A stretch of 64,000 nt of DNA, taken from Pseudotabrizicola sediminis. Its GTDB lineage: Bacteria; Pseudomonadota; Alphaproteobacteria; Rhodobacterales; Rhodobacteraceae. Every line of letters begins with the position of its first letter. Position 1 is the stretch's first letter. The notes below the pieces were generated by a model. That model saw only the letters and a list, made by a program, of their open reading frames with translations. It did not search any database and was not told the DNA's origin. The position numbers and the translations under genes were made by a program. The stretch covers positions 248,001-312,000 of the forward strand of contig NZ_RPEM01000001.1 in the NCBI RefSeq assembly GCF_004745575.1. Direction: 5' to 3'. This document shows, one piece after another, positions 44,379 through 53,535 of the stretch.

Positions 44379-45530
44379 ATGGAACCCCTCTCGTGGCCGA
44401 TGATCTTTGCCAAGATGGCCGTGCAGTTCTGGCCGGTCTGGGCCGCACTGGTCGCGACCGTCGTCCTGTCGCTGCAGTTCCGCCGCCGCCTGGGGCTTTA
44501 CGGCAAGCTGTTTGACTCTACGGTCGGGATGACCGGCTTTGTCATCGTGATGTTCTGGGTGTTCACGGCAATCTTTGCCGACATGATCATCACCTATGAT
44601 CCCATCGCCCAGTTGTCAGGCCTGAAAAACGCCCTGCCCGGCACGCCGGTCGAGGGCACGGGCCAATGGTATCTGCTGGGCGGCGACCATCTGGCGCGCG
44701 ATGTGTTTTCCCGCGTGGTGATGGGCGCGCGCCGGGTGCTGACCATTGCGCCTGCCGCCACCGTCATCGCCTTCATGGTCGGCATCACCCTTGGCCTGCC
44801 CGCCGGATACTTCGGCGGCAGGCTTGATACAGGCCTCAGCTTCATCGCCAATCTGGTGCTGGCCTTCCCGGTCATCTTGCTGTTCTACCTGCTGGTCACG
44901 CCGGAAATCCGCTCCACCGGGGTGCCGATCGCGCTGGCCGCCGTGCTGTTCCTGTTCCCGGTGATCTTCGTCTCGGTCCTCCTGAACAGCCGTTTCTTCA
45001 CCACGCCCGCCAAGCGCAACCTCTATGTCGGCGTCTCGCTGGCCATCGGCCTCTGGGCCTATTCCGGCCTTGCCTTCAACGCCGACCCCACCGGCATCTG
45101 GTCGATGGACCCCAACCTGCTGAACGTCTTCGTCTCGGTGGTCTTCGTCAACGCGCCAACGGTGTTCCGCATCGTGCGGGGCATCGTGATGGACCTCAAA
45201 TCCCGCGACTACGTCGCCGCCGGGCAAACGCGCGGCGAGGGTGCCTGGTACATCATGCTGTGGGAGATCCTGCCCAACGCGCGCGGGCCGCTGATCGTCG
45301 ATTTCTGCCTGCGCATTGGCTACACCACCATCCTGCTAGGCACGCTGGGCTTCTTCGGCCTTGGCGTCTCGCCCGAATCCCCCGACTGGGGCAGCACCAT
45401 CGACGATGGCCGCCGCCTGCTTTCCATCTACCCCCACCCCGCCGTCGTGCCTGCGCTTGCCCTGATGAGCCTTGTCCTCGGCCTCAACCTCCTCGCCGAC
45501 GGGCTGCGTGAAGAATCGATGCGCGACTAA
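44379..45530 (+). CDS. ABC transporter permease (DppC/OppC type)
   Basis: A 383-residue permease with an extra N-terminal helix and a loop insertion (about 190-245) compared with DppC of about 300 residues. The coupling motif is MDLKSRDYVAAGQTRGEGAW at about residue 270. The segment LGTLGFFGLGVSPESPDWGSTIDDGR near the C-terminus is diagnostic for this class. It pairs with the upstream permease as the heterodimeric channel. Confidence 0.93.
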   Translation: MEPLSWPMIFAKMAVQFWPVWAALVATVVLSLQFRRRLGLYGKLFDSTVGMTGFVIVMFWVFTAIFADMIITYDPIAQLSGLKNALPGTPVEGTGQWYLLGGDHLARDVFSRVVMGARRVLTIAPAATVIAFMVGITLGLPAGYFGGRLDTGLSFIANLVLAFPVILLFYLLVTPEIRSTGVPIALAAVLFLFPVIFVSVLLNSRFFTTPAKRNLYVGVSLAIGLWAYSGLAFNADPTGIWSMDPNLLNVFVSVVFVNAPTVFRIVRGIVMDLKSRDYVAAGQTRGEGAWYIMLWEILPNARGPLIVDFCLRIGYTTILLGTLGFFGLGVSPESPDWGSTIDDGRRLLSIYPHPAVVPALALMSLVLGLNLLADGLREESMRD

Positions 45531-45533
45531 CAC

Positions 45534-45578
45534 TTTTCAGTCCGAAAATACCCCGGGGGCCCGGGGGCTGGCCCCCGG
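45534..45578. repeat. GC-rich intergenic repeat element, copy C
   Basis: TTTTCAGTCC, GAAAATACCCC, then GGGGGCCCGGGGG and the hairpin CCGGGGG-CTGG-CCCCCGG (45561-45578). It matches the layout of the copies at 7286-7346 and 39388-39435. It lies in the 76-base gap between the second permease and the ATPase gene, inside the operon. Confidence 0.6.
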
Positions 45579-45606
45579 CTCCACTCCCTCCCAAAGGAAC
45601 TGCCAC

Positions 45607-47688
45607 ATGACCGACTGGGACCCCTCAAAACCCATCCTGGAAATCGAGAACCTCTCGATCAGCTTCTTCACGCGGGCCCGCGAGATCCCGGCGGTGATGG
45701 ATTTTTCCTGCACCGTGATGCCGGGCGAATCCATGGGGCTGGTGGGCGAATCGGGATGTGGCAAATCCACCGTGGCCCTCGCTGTCATGCGCGACCTTGG
45801 CAAGAACGGGCGCATCGTTTCGGGCTCTATCCGCTTCAAGGGCCGCGACCTGACCCATATGACCGAAGAAGAGCTGCGCCACATCCGCGGCTCGGAAATC
45901 GCGATGATCTATCAAGAACCGATGGCCAGCCTGAACCCCGCCATGCGGGTGGGGGACCAACTGGCCGAGGTGCCGATGATCCATCAGGGCATGAACCGCG
46001 CCGATGCCCTGAAACTTGCCCGCCAGATCATCGCCGATGTGCGCCTGCCCGACCCTGACCGCATCTTACGCGCCTATCCGCATCAGTTGTCGGGCGGCCA
46101 GCAGCAGCGCATCGTGATTGCCATGGCGCTGATGGCCAAGCCTGCCCTGCTCATTCTGGATGAACCCACCACCGCGCTGGATGTGACGGTAGAGGCGGGG
46201 ATCGTCGATCTGGTCAAGGATCTGGGCACCAAATACGGCACCTCGATGCTGTTCATCAGCCACAACCTTGGCCTGATCCTCGATGTCTGCGACCGGCTGT
46301 GTGTGATGTATTCCGGCGAGGCGGTGGAAACTGGCAATGTCATCGAAGTCTTTGACAAGATGCGCCACCCCTATACGCAGGCGCTGTTCCGTTCCATCCC
46401 GCTGCCGGGGGCCGACAAGAATTCCAGCCCGCTGATCGCCATTCCCGGCAACTTCCCCCTGCCGCATGAACGCCCCAAGGGGTGCAACTTCGGCCCGCGC
46501 TGCGATTACTTCCGCGATGGTCTGTGCAACGCGGGCGACATTCCGATGGCCCCGGTGCCCGACCACGACCGCCACGCCACCCGTTGCCTGCGCTGGAAAG
46601 ACATCGACTGGGATGCCCCGCCCAAGGTCGGCAAGGTCACCGAAAAACTGCCGCGCGGGCGGCTGGTCCTGAAGATGGAGGATCTGAAGAAATACTATGC
46701 GGTGTCAGCCGGGGCCTTTGGCGGCGGCGCGGAAAAGGTGGTGAAAGCCAACGAATCGCTGTCGTTCGAGGCGCATGAAAATGAAACCCTTGCCATCGTC
46801 GGCGAATCCGGTTGCGGCAAATCCACCTTTGCCAAGGTGCTGATGGGGCTGGAAACCGCGACCAGCGGCTCGATCATGCTGTTTGACGAAAACGTGCAGG
46901 ACACGCCGATCCAGGCGCGCAACACAGATACGGTGTCCAAACTGCAGATGGTGTTCCAGAACCCGTTCGACACGCTGAACCCCAGCATGACCGTGGGCCG
47001 CCAGATCATCCGCGCGCTGGAGATTTTTCAGAAGGGCACGTCTGACGCCGACCGTTCCGACATGATGCTCAATCTGCTGGATATGGTCAAACTGCCCCGC
47101 GCCTTTGCCGAACGGATGCCGCGCCAGTTGTCGGGCGGGCAAAAGCAGCGCGTCGGCATCGCACGGGCCTTTGCCGGTGGTGCCAAGGTAGTGGTGGCGG
47201 ATGAGCCGGTGAGCGCGCTAGACGTGTCGGTTCAGGCCGCCGTGACCGACCTTTTGATGGACATCCAGCGCGAGAACCACACCACGCTGCTGTTCATCAG
47301 CCATGATCTGTCGATCGTGCGCTACCTGTCTGACCGGGTGATGGTGATGTATCTGGGCCATGTGGTCGAACTTGGCACCACCGATCAGGTCTTTGCCCCA
47401 CCCTACCACCCCTATACCGAGGCGCTGCTGTCGGCCGTGCCCATCGCTGACACGCGCGTGAAAAAACGCCGGATCGTGCTGGAAGGCGACATTCCAAGCG
47501 CGATGAATCCGCCCCCCGGCTGCCCGTTCCAGACCCGCTGCCGCTGGAAACCCAAGGTTCCCGGCAACCTGTGCGACACCGTGCTGCCCCCCGTGCAGGT
47601 GCTGGCAGGCGGGCATCAGATCAAGTGCCATCTGTCGCGCGAAGAGCTGGCAGGGATGGAGCCGGTGATCAGCATTGCCGCCGACTAA
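45607..47688 (+). CDS. ABC transporter ATP-binding protein, fused DppD-DppF type
   Basis: A 693-residue protein with two complete ABC ATPases in one chain, which normally are separate DppD and DppF subunits. Each half has GESGCGKST, an LSGGQ signature (LSGGQQQRI and LSGGQKQRVG) and a Walker B (ILDEPTTALD and VADEPVSALD). Each half ends in the oligopeptide-class C-terminal extension with four cysteines: C293, C299, C307, C327 and C639, C645, C656, C674. Such motifs bind a [4Fe-4S] cluster in some Dpp ATPases. The start follows AAAGGAAC. It completes the importer. Confidence 0.95.
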   Translation: MTDWDPSKPILEIENLSISFFTRAREIPAVMDFSCTVMPGESMGLVGESGCGKSTVALAVMRDLGKNGRIVSGSIRFKGRDLTHMTEEELRHIRGSEIAMIYQEPMASLNPAMRVGDQLAEVPMIHQGMNRADALKLARQIIADVRLPDPDRILRAYPHQLSGGQQQRIVIAMALMAKPALLILDEPTTALDVTVEAGIVDLVKDLGTKYGTSMLFISHNLGLILDVCDRLCVMYSGEAVETGNVIEVFDKMRHPYTQALFRSIPLPGADKNSSPLIAIPGNFPLPHERPKGCNFGPRCDYFRDGLCNAGDIPMAPVPDHDRHATRCLRWKDIDWDAPPKVGKVTEKLPRGRLVLKMEDLKKYYAVSAGAFGGGAEKVVKANESLSFEAHENETLAIVGESGCGKSTFAKVLMGLETATSGSIMLFDENVQDTPIQARNTDTVSKLQMVFQNPFDTLNPSMTVGRQIIRALEIFQKGTSDADRSDMMLNLLDMVKLPRAFAERMPRQLSGGQKQRVGIARAFAGGAKVVVADEPVSALDVSVQAAVTDLLMDIQRENHTTLLFISHDLSIVRYLSDRVMVMYLGHVVELGTTDQVFAPPYHPYTEALLSAVPIADTRVKKRRIVLEGDIPSAMNPPPGCPFQTRCRWKPKVPGNLCDTVLPPVQVLAGGHQIKCHLSREELAGMEPVISIAAD

Positions 47689-47732
47689 GCAGGTGGCCTA
47701 CGGGCGATCGCGCCGCGCGGGCGTATGGCACC

Positions 47733-47768
47733 ATGGTGCAATGGTGCAATGGTGCAATGGTGCAATGG
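47733..47768. repeat. 8-bp tandem repeat ATGGTGCA
   Basis: Four exact ATGGTGCA units (47733-47764) plus a partial fifth (ATGG) lie between the convergent ATPase gene and the Mth938-like gene. Its 8-base period would shift frame if copied, but it is outside any gene. Slippage could change its copy number. Confidence 0.9.
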
Positions 47769-47774
47769 GCAGGG

Positions 47775-48143
47775 TCAGCCCTTGACTGTCATCACCGGCA
47801 ACAGGGCGGCGGCGATGCGGCGGCCTTCTGACAACAGCACATTATAGGTGCGGCACGCCGCGGGCGAATTCATCACTTCGACCCCGATGCCCGATGCCTC
47901 CAGCAGCGTGCGGAAGGCGGCGGGCGGATGCGCGATTTCCGCCCCGGTGCCGACGAACAGCACATCGATCCGGCCCGCCAGTGACAGAGGCGTTTCCGTA
48001 TCGTCAAACCCGCCCCACAGCCCGGCATCCCAAGGCGTGATCAGGCAGGCGCCGCGCAGCACATGGCCATCGACGCGGAAAAAGCCGGGGCCGTAGCCGT
48101 CAATGGCCTTGGCCGTACCATAGCTGATTTCGGTTAGGCGCAT
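47775..48143 (-). CDS. Mth938-like domain protein (DUF498)
   Basis: A 122-residue protein of the Mth938/DUF498 family, with human NDUFAF3 as a relative. NDUFAF3 helps assemble respiratory complex I; the bacterial role is not established. Visible features are YGPGFFRVDGHVLRGACLI and LFVGTGAEIAHPP. I start at the ATG at 48143, four bases after the secF stop; the frame to 48215 overlaps secF. Genes of this family follow secF in many alphaproteobacteria. Confidence 0.9.
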   Translation of the reverse strand: MRLTEISYGTAKAIDGYGPGFFRVDGHVLRGACLITPWDAGLWGGFDDTETPLSLAGRIDVLFVGTGAEIAHPPAAFRTLLEASGIGVEVMNSPAACRTYNVLLSEGRRIAAALLPVMTVKG

Positions 48144-48147
48144 GGCG

Positions 48148-49119
48148 TCACGCGTCGATATTGGCGTATTCGTCCGGCGTGCCCTTCTTGGGCTTGTCGG
48201 TTCGGTCCAGCCCAATCAACAGCACCAGATTCTTGGCTACATAGACGGAAGAATAGGTGCCAATCACGATGCCGAAGGTGATGGCAAAGACAAAGCCGCG
48301 GATCACATCGCCACCAAAGATCAGCATGGCAATCAGCGCAATCAGCGTTGTGCCCGTGGTCATCAGGGTGCGCGACAGGGTTTCATTCGCCGACAGGTTC
48401 ATCACATCACGCAAAGGCATGGTCTTGAACTTGATCAGGTTTTCACGCAGCCGGTCAAAGATGACCACCGTGTCGTTGATTGAATAGCCCAGGATCGTCA
48501 GCAGTGCCGCCACAATGGCCAGATCGAACTTGATCTGGAACAGCGCAAACACCCCGATGGTGATGATGATGTCATGCACCAGCGCCGCCACAGCGCCCAC
48601 CGCATATTGCCATTCAAAGCGCAGCCAGATGTAGACCAGAATCGCACCAGAGGCCCCCAGCACCGCCAGAATGGCGCTCAGGATCAGCTCTCCCGAAACC
48701 TTCGGCCCCACCGATTCCACCGATGGAAAGGTGATCGACGGATCAACGGTTTTCAGCGCGGCTTCCACGATCTGAATGGTTTCCGGCGTCACAGCCTCTG
48801 ACCCGTCCTGTGCGGCGATGCGGACCTGGGCCACGAACTGGTCATCATCAAAGCTGGGGTCGAACACCTCGGTGATCGCCACATCGCCCAGTTCCAGCCC
48901 GGTCATCGCGGCCCGGTAGGCGGCCACATCAACCGGTTGGTTGCTTTCGGTGCGGATCGTGGTGCCGCCCTGAAAGTCGATGCCGAAGTTCAGCCCCATC
49001 ACCGCCCACAACGCCACCGAAGCCGCCATCATCAGGGCAGATATCGCCAGCGTCAGGCGCTGATAGGCAAAGAAGTTGATGGTGGTGTGTTCGGGCGCAA
49101 GCCGCAGACGAAAAGCCAT
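48148..49119 (-). CDS. secF: Protein translocase subunit SecF
   Basis: SecF (323 residues) works with SecD to use the proton gradient to complete protein export through SecYEG. Six membrane helices flank one periplasmic domain (about 40-140). Typical motifs are FGIDFQGGTTIR and the C-terminal-domain DTVVIFDRLRENL followed by SANETLSRTLMTT. It lies 11 bases downstream of secD. Confidence 0.97.
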   Translation of the reverse strand: MAFRLRLAPEHTTINFFAYQRLTLAISALMMAASVALWAVMGLNFGIDFQGGTTIRTESNQPVDVAAYRAAMTGLELGDVAITEVFDPSFDDDQFVAQVRIAAQDGSEAVTPETIQIVEAALKTVDPSITFPSVESVGPKVSGELILSAILAVLGASGAILVYIWLRFEWQYAVGAVAALVHDIIITIGVFALFQIKFDLAIVAALLTILGYSINDTVVIFDRLRENLIKFKTMPLRDVMNLSANETLSRTLMTTGTTLIALIAMLIFGGDVIRGFVFAITFGIVIGTYSSVYVAKNLVLLIGLDRTDKPKKGTPDEYANIDA

Positions 49120-49130
49120 GATCTTCTCCC

Positions 49131-50798
49131 TTACACGATGATGGTCTTGGGCCGGCGCCAGCCGATCCAGATTTCGACCAGCACCCGCGTCACGAACAAT
49201 GCGGTGAAAACCGAGGTGATGATCCCGATGCCCAGCGTGATGGCAAAGCCGCGCACCGGGCCGGAACCGACCGCAAACAGCACGGTTGCGGTGATGAAGG
49301 TGGTGATATTGGCGTCAATGATCGCCGACATCGCCTTTTCATACCCCAGCTGTACCGCGCGGCCCGGATTTTTCGCATTGCGCAATTCTTCGCGGATGCG
49401 CTCAAACACCAGCACATTGGCATCCACCGCCATGCCGATGGTCAGCACAATCCCGGCGATGCCGGGCAGCGTCAGCGTGCCGCCAATGGTCGACAGCGCG
49501 CCGAACAGCAGGGCGACGTTGATGCCAAGCGCCACAGTGGCAAAGGCTCCGAACAGGCCGTAGCTGGCGATCATGAAAAACACGACCGCGCCCATGGCGA
49601 TCAGCGCCGCCGTCTTGCCCGCATCGATGCTGTCCTGCCCCAACTCGGGGCCGACGGTGCGTTCTTCAAGGAATGTCAGCTCGGCCGGCAAGGCCCCGGC
49701 GCGCAGCAGCACCGCCAGTTCCGTGCTTTCCTCTATACTGAACGATCCGGTGATGATGCCCGAGCCACCGGCGATATGGCTCTGGATCACGGGGGCAGAG
49801 ATCACCTCGGAATCCAGAACGATGGCAAAGGGCGCACCGATATTGGCCGCCGTATAGTCGCCGAACTTGCGCGCGCCCTGCGGGTTGAAGCGGAAATTCA
49901 CGGCGGGGCGATTGTTCTGGTCAAAGGCGGGCTGGGCATCGACCAGCTCTTCCCCGGTCACCACCGGGGTTTCCTCGACAATATAGAAGGTGCCCGACTC
50001 GTCCATTGACGGCAAGAGCAGGTTGCGCGCGCCGGGGCTGGCACCCGCATCGGAGGTGCGCCCGATCACCGGGTTGAAGGTCAGCTTGGCCGTGGTGCCG
50101 ATCAGCGCCTTGAGTTCCGCCGCCGACCCGATGCCCGGCACCTGAATCAGAATGCGGTCAGACCCCTGCCGTTGGATCGTGGGTTCGCGCGTGCCCACCT
50201 CATCGACCCGGCGGCGCACGATCTCAAGGCTTTGCTGAATGGTGCGGTCGTCGGTGGCGCTGCGTTCGGCCTGCGACAGCTGGATCACAATTTCCAGCCC
50301 TTCGGCGCTTACGTCGATGTCGTTCTGGCCCACGCCGGTCAGGCTGACCACCGGGGTGGCCAGCGCACGCACCGACCCAAGCGCAGCCGCCATGCCCCCG
50401 GCTTCGGAAATAGCCACCCGCAGGGTGCCGTCGGGGCTGGGCAGGCGACGCACATTGCCCACCGCATCGCGCTGGTCGCGCAACGCGTCGCGCACTTCGG
50501 GCCACAGCGCATCCATCCGCGCGGTGTACACGTCTGCGACCTGCACCTCGGCCAACAGATGCGCGCCGCCGCGCAGATCGAGACCAAGGTTCACCAATGC
50601 TGATGGCAGGAAGTTCGGCCACAGGTCCAGATCGGCCTGCTGGTCCGGCGTGGCAGTGCCACCGGCGGCTTCCACCGCCGCCCGCGCGTCATTGTGACGC
50701 TCGATGTTACTGTAGTTCAGGTTGGGTGCAGCCGCGACGATACCCCATGCGCAAATGGCAAGAATGATCACACGCTTCCACAGCGGTATGGCGTTCAT
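49131..50798 (-). CDS. secD: Protein translocase subunit SecD
   Basis: SecD (555 residues) has an N-terminal membrane helix, a large periplasmic region (about 35-380) and five C-terminal helices. Motifs are LGLDLRGGAHLLAEV, RRRVDEVGTREPTIQRQG and GMAVDANVLVFERIREELR, whose Asp takes part in proton flow. It is downstream of yajC and upstream of secF, with a 14-base gap to yajC. Confidence 0.97.
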   Translation of the reverse strand: MNAIPLWKRVIILAICAWGIVAAAPNLNYSNIERHNDARAAVEAAGGTATPDQQADLDLWPNFLPSALVNLGLDLRGGAHLLAEVQVADVYTARMDALWPEVRDALRDQRDAVGNVRRLPSPDGTLRVAISEAGGMAAALGSVRALATPVVSLTGVGQNDIDVSAEGLEIVIQLSQAERSATDDRTIQQSLEIVRRRVDEVGTREPTIQRQGSDRILIQVPGIGSAAELKALIGTTAKLTFNPVIGRTSDAGASPGARNLLLPSMDESGTFYIVEETPVVTGEELVDAQPAFDQNNRPAVNFRFNPQGARKFGDYTAANIGAPFAIVLDSEVISAPVIQSHIAGGSGIITGSFSIEESTELAVLLRAGALPAELTFLEERTVGPELGQDSIDAGKTAALIAMGAVVFFMIASYGLFGAFATVALGINVALLFGALSTIGGTLTLPGIAGIVLTIGMAVDANVLVFERIREELRNAKNPGRAVQLGYEKAMSAIIDANITTFITATVLFAVGSGPVRGFAITLGIGIITSVFTALFVTRVLVEIWIGWRRPKTIIV

Positions 50799-50812
50799 CG
50801 CTGGCTTCCCCT

Positions 50813-51136
50813 TCAGGCGGCGGCTGGTTCGGTCTTGTTCATGACCGACACGATCGTCGCCTTGACGATCTTGACCTTCACGTTGTCGGCGATTTCGACC
50901 ACAATCGTGCCGTCCTCGTTCACATGGGTCACCTTGCCCACGATGCCGCCTTGGGTCAGCACCTGATCACCCCGGCGCAATGCCTCAACCAGCGCCTTGT
51001 GCTCTTTGAGTTTTTTCTGCTGCGGGCGGATCAGCAGGAAATACATGATCCCGAAAATCAGGATCAGCGGCACAAAGCTGGTGAAAGCAGCAGCGCCGCC
51101 ACCGGCGGCCTGAGCAAAGGCGGGTGTTGCGAACAT
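50813..51136 (-). CDS. yajC: Preprotein translocase subunit YajC
   Basis: A 107-residue protein with one membrane helix (about 20-40: FTSFVPLILIFGIMYFLLI) followed by RPQQKKLKEHKALVEAL and a small soluble domain. YajC is an accessory partner of SecDF. I start at the ATG at 51136 after the ribosome-binding site GAGGAT. The frame to 51343 is an extension without homology. Confidence 0.95.
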   Translation of the reverse strand: MFATPAFAQAAGGGAAAFTSFVPLILIFGIMYFLLIRPQQKKLKEHKALVEALRRGDQVLTQGGIVGKVTHVNEDGTIVVEIADNVKVKIVKATIVSVMNKTEPAAA

Positions 51137-51357
51137 GGGCATCCTCATCACTGTCGGCGGGGAAAACCCCCGGATTTCATTGCCGCGCACCCTACATATC
51201 GGGACGCACGGGTGCAAGACGGGCCCGTCTGCGACCCTTGGCCTGCCATATATGCGGGGCGGGCGCGGATTGGTAGAGCCATGGGGCGCTTTTCGCACCC
51301 CCTTTTTCCGCGTGGCCAATTGGGGCATAAGCGCCGCAGACACAGCAAGAGGCCATC

Positions 51358-52662
51358 ATGCACGACATCAAAGCCATCCGCGAAAACCCCGAAGCGTTCG
51401 ACGCCGCACTGGCCCGCCGGGGATTGTCCGCGATGTCGTCCGAGATTCTGGCGCTGGATGCCGACCGCCGTGCCAAGATCGTGGCGGCGGAAACCGCGCA
51501 GGCCGAACAGAACCGTGCCTCCAAAGAAGTGGGGGCTGCCAAGGCCCGCGGCGATGACGCCGAGTTTGAGCGCCTGCGCGCATTGGTGGCACAGACCAAG
51601 GCCGACATCGCGCGATTGACCACCGAGGCGGGCGAGCAGGACGTTGCCCTGCGCGACCTTCTGATGGGCATTCCCAACCTGCCGCTGGCCGAAGTGCCCG
51701 ATGGCAAGGATGAGGCGGATAACGTCGAGGTCCACCGCTGGGGCACCCCGCGCGCCTTTGACTTCCCGCCGCGCGAGCATTTCGACATCGCGGGCGTCAA
51801 ACCCGGCATGGATTTTGAGACTGCCGCCAAACTGTCGGGCAGCCGCTTTGTGGTCCTGAAAGGCGCCGTGATCCGCGTCCACCGCGCTTTGGCGCAGTTC
51901 ATGCTCGACACGCATATCGAAGAGCATGGCCTGCAGGAGATGTGGACGCCCGTTCTGGTGAAGGACGAGGCGATGTATGGCACCAACCAGCTGCCCAAAT
52001 TCGCCGAAGACAGCTACCAGACCACCAACGGCTGGTGGCTGATCCCGACCTCCGAGGTCACCCTGACCAACACCGTTGCAGGCGACATTCTGGATGAAAG
52101 CGCCCTGCCCATCCGCATGACCGCCCATACCCAATGCTTCCGGTCCGAAGCGGGAAGCGCGGGCAAGGACACCTCCGGCATGCTGCGCCAGCACCAGTTC
52201 GAGAAGGTGGAGATGGTCACCATCTGCACCCCCGACACCCATCTGGCCGAGCAAGACCGGATGCGGGCTTGCGCCGAGGCCATTCTGGAGAAGCTGGAAA
52301 TCCCCTACCGCACCGTGGTGCTGTGCACCGGCGACATGGGGTTCGGCGCGCAGCGCACGTTTGACCTTGAGGCATGGTTGCCCGGCCAGAACACCTACCG
52401 CGAGATTTCCTCTGTCTCCACCTGCGGCCAGTTTCAGGCCCGGCGGATGAACGCCCGCTTCCGCGCACCCAAAACTGAAACCGGGGGGGGCAAGCCGGAT
52501 TTTGTGGCCACCCTCAACGGCTCTGGCCTTGCCGTGGGGCGCTGCCTGATTGCGGTGCTGGAAAACGGCCAACAGGCCGATGGCTCGGTCGATCTGCCCG
52601 GCGTGCTGCATCCCTATCTTGGCGGGCGTACAAGAATCACCGCAGACGGCGTGCTTGCGTGA
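51358..52662 (+). CDS. serS: Seryl-tRNA synthetase
   Basis: SerS (434 residues), a class II synthetase. The N-terminal helical hairpin arm (about 30-105) contacts the tRNASer long variable arm. Catalytic motifs are [37 protein letters not shown] (broken here into FRSEAGSAG and [12 protein letters not shown]) and motif 3 [16 protein letters not shown]. It is divergent from yajC and followed 52 bases later by a TspO-like gene. Confidence 0.97.
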   Translation: MHDIKAIRENPEAFDAALARRGLSAMSSEILALDADRRAKIVAAETAQAEQNRASKEVGAAKARGDDAEFERLRALVAQTKADIARLTTEAGEQDVALRDLLMGIPNLPLAEVPDGKDEADNVEVHRWGTPRAFDFPPREHFDIAGVKPGMDFETAAKLSGSRFVVLKGAVIRVHRALAQFMLDTHIEEHGLQEMWTPVLVKDEAMYGTNQLPKFAEDSYQTTNGWWLIPTSEVTLTNTVAGDILDESALPIRMTAHTQCFRSEAGSAGKDTSGMLRQHQFEKVEMVTICTPDTHLAEQDRMRACAEAILEKLEIPYRTVVLCTGDMGFGAQRTFDLEAWLPGQNTYREISSVSTCGQFQARRMNARFRAPKTETGGGKPDFVATLNGSGLAVGRCLIAVLENGQQADGSVDLPGVLHPYLGGRTRITADGVLA

Positions 52663-52714
52663 AACGAAAGTCCCGACAGCGCGTTTGTCCCCTGACATCA
52701 CAACAAGGCCAGCC

Positions 52715-53431
52715 ATGACCCTTCGCGCCATCCTTCTGATCCTCGCCACGCTTGCCTTTGGCATCGCCCCCTTCGTCACGCCGCCCTTCACCGGCTATGA
52801 CCCCAGCGATTTTCCAGTGCAGATCGCCGATCCTTCGGTGCAACCGGCGGGCTATGCGTTCTCGATCTGGTCGGTGATCTATCTGTGGCTGATTGCGCAT
52901 GCCATTTATGGCTTCTGGAAACGGGCCCATAGTGCGGATTGGGATGAGGTGCGCATCCCCCTGCTCGCGTCGCTTTTGATCGGCACGGTCTGGCTGGCCA
53001 TCGCCAACGCCTTCCCGCTGCTGGCAACTGTCGGCATCCTGTTCATGCTGGCGACAGCCATGGTCGCCTTCCTGCAGGCCGATGAATTCTATGACCGCTG
53101 GATGCTGTCGGCCCCACTGGCGATCTATGCGGGCTGGCTCTCGGCCGCCGCTGCCGTGTCGGTGGGTGTGGCTTTGGCGGGATATGGAATACTGGGTGAC
53201 AGCGAAAGCGCGGTCGTGATGATCGCCATTGTCGTGGCAGTCGCCGGCATGGTGCAATGGCTGCGGCCCTGTATGCCGGTCTATGGAATCACCGTGGTCT
53301 GGGCGCTGATCGGTATCATCGTCAGCAATGCCGACACCAATCTGCTGGTGGCCACCACCGCCGCCTCTGCCGCCGCCGCCATGGCCGCGATCACCTTCTA
53401 CGCATGGCACAAGCGCCGCATCGCGCTCTGA
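52715..53431 (+). CDS. TspO/MBR-like tryptophan-rich membrane protein
   Basis: A 238-residue protein with about seven hydrophobic segments. The conserved QPAGYAFSIWSVIYLWL (about residues 46-62) resembles the loop-helix of the extended tryptophan-rich sensory protein group. Classical TspO has five helices and about 160 residues, so this is the longer, less studied type. TspO proteins bind porphyrins and affect photosynthesis genes in Rhodobacter, but that function should not be assumed here. The ATG is preceded by AAGGCC. The upstream extension of the frame is unsupported. Confidence 0.72.
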   Translation: MTLRAILLILATLAFGIAPFVTPPFTGYDPSDFPVQIADPSVQPAGYAFSIWSVIYLWLIAHAIYGFWKRAHSADWDEVRIPLLASLLIGTVWLAIANAFPLLATVGILFMLATAMVAFLQADEFYDRWMLSAPLAIYAGWLSAAAAVSVGVALAGYGILGDSESAVVMIAIVVAVAGMVQWLRPCMPVYGITVVWALIGIIVSNADTNLLVATTAASAAAAMAAITFYAWHKRRIAL

Positions 53432-53535
53432 CGCGTCGCCTCGTCGCCATCCCCTCGGGCACGATGCCCGCAAACCTGCGGCAAAGACTCCGCCGCCGCT
53501 TGACCTCCCACGCGCGCTAGGGCACTCCCCCTTTC

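Noticed and set aside
47733-47768. CRISPR array or coding repeat
   Set aside because: Unit is only 8 bp with no spacers and no cas genes; it lies outside any reading frame.
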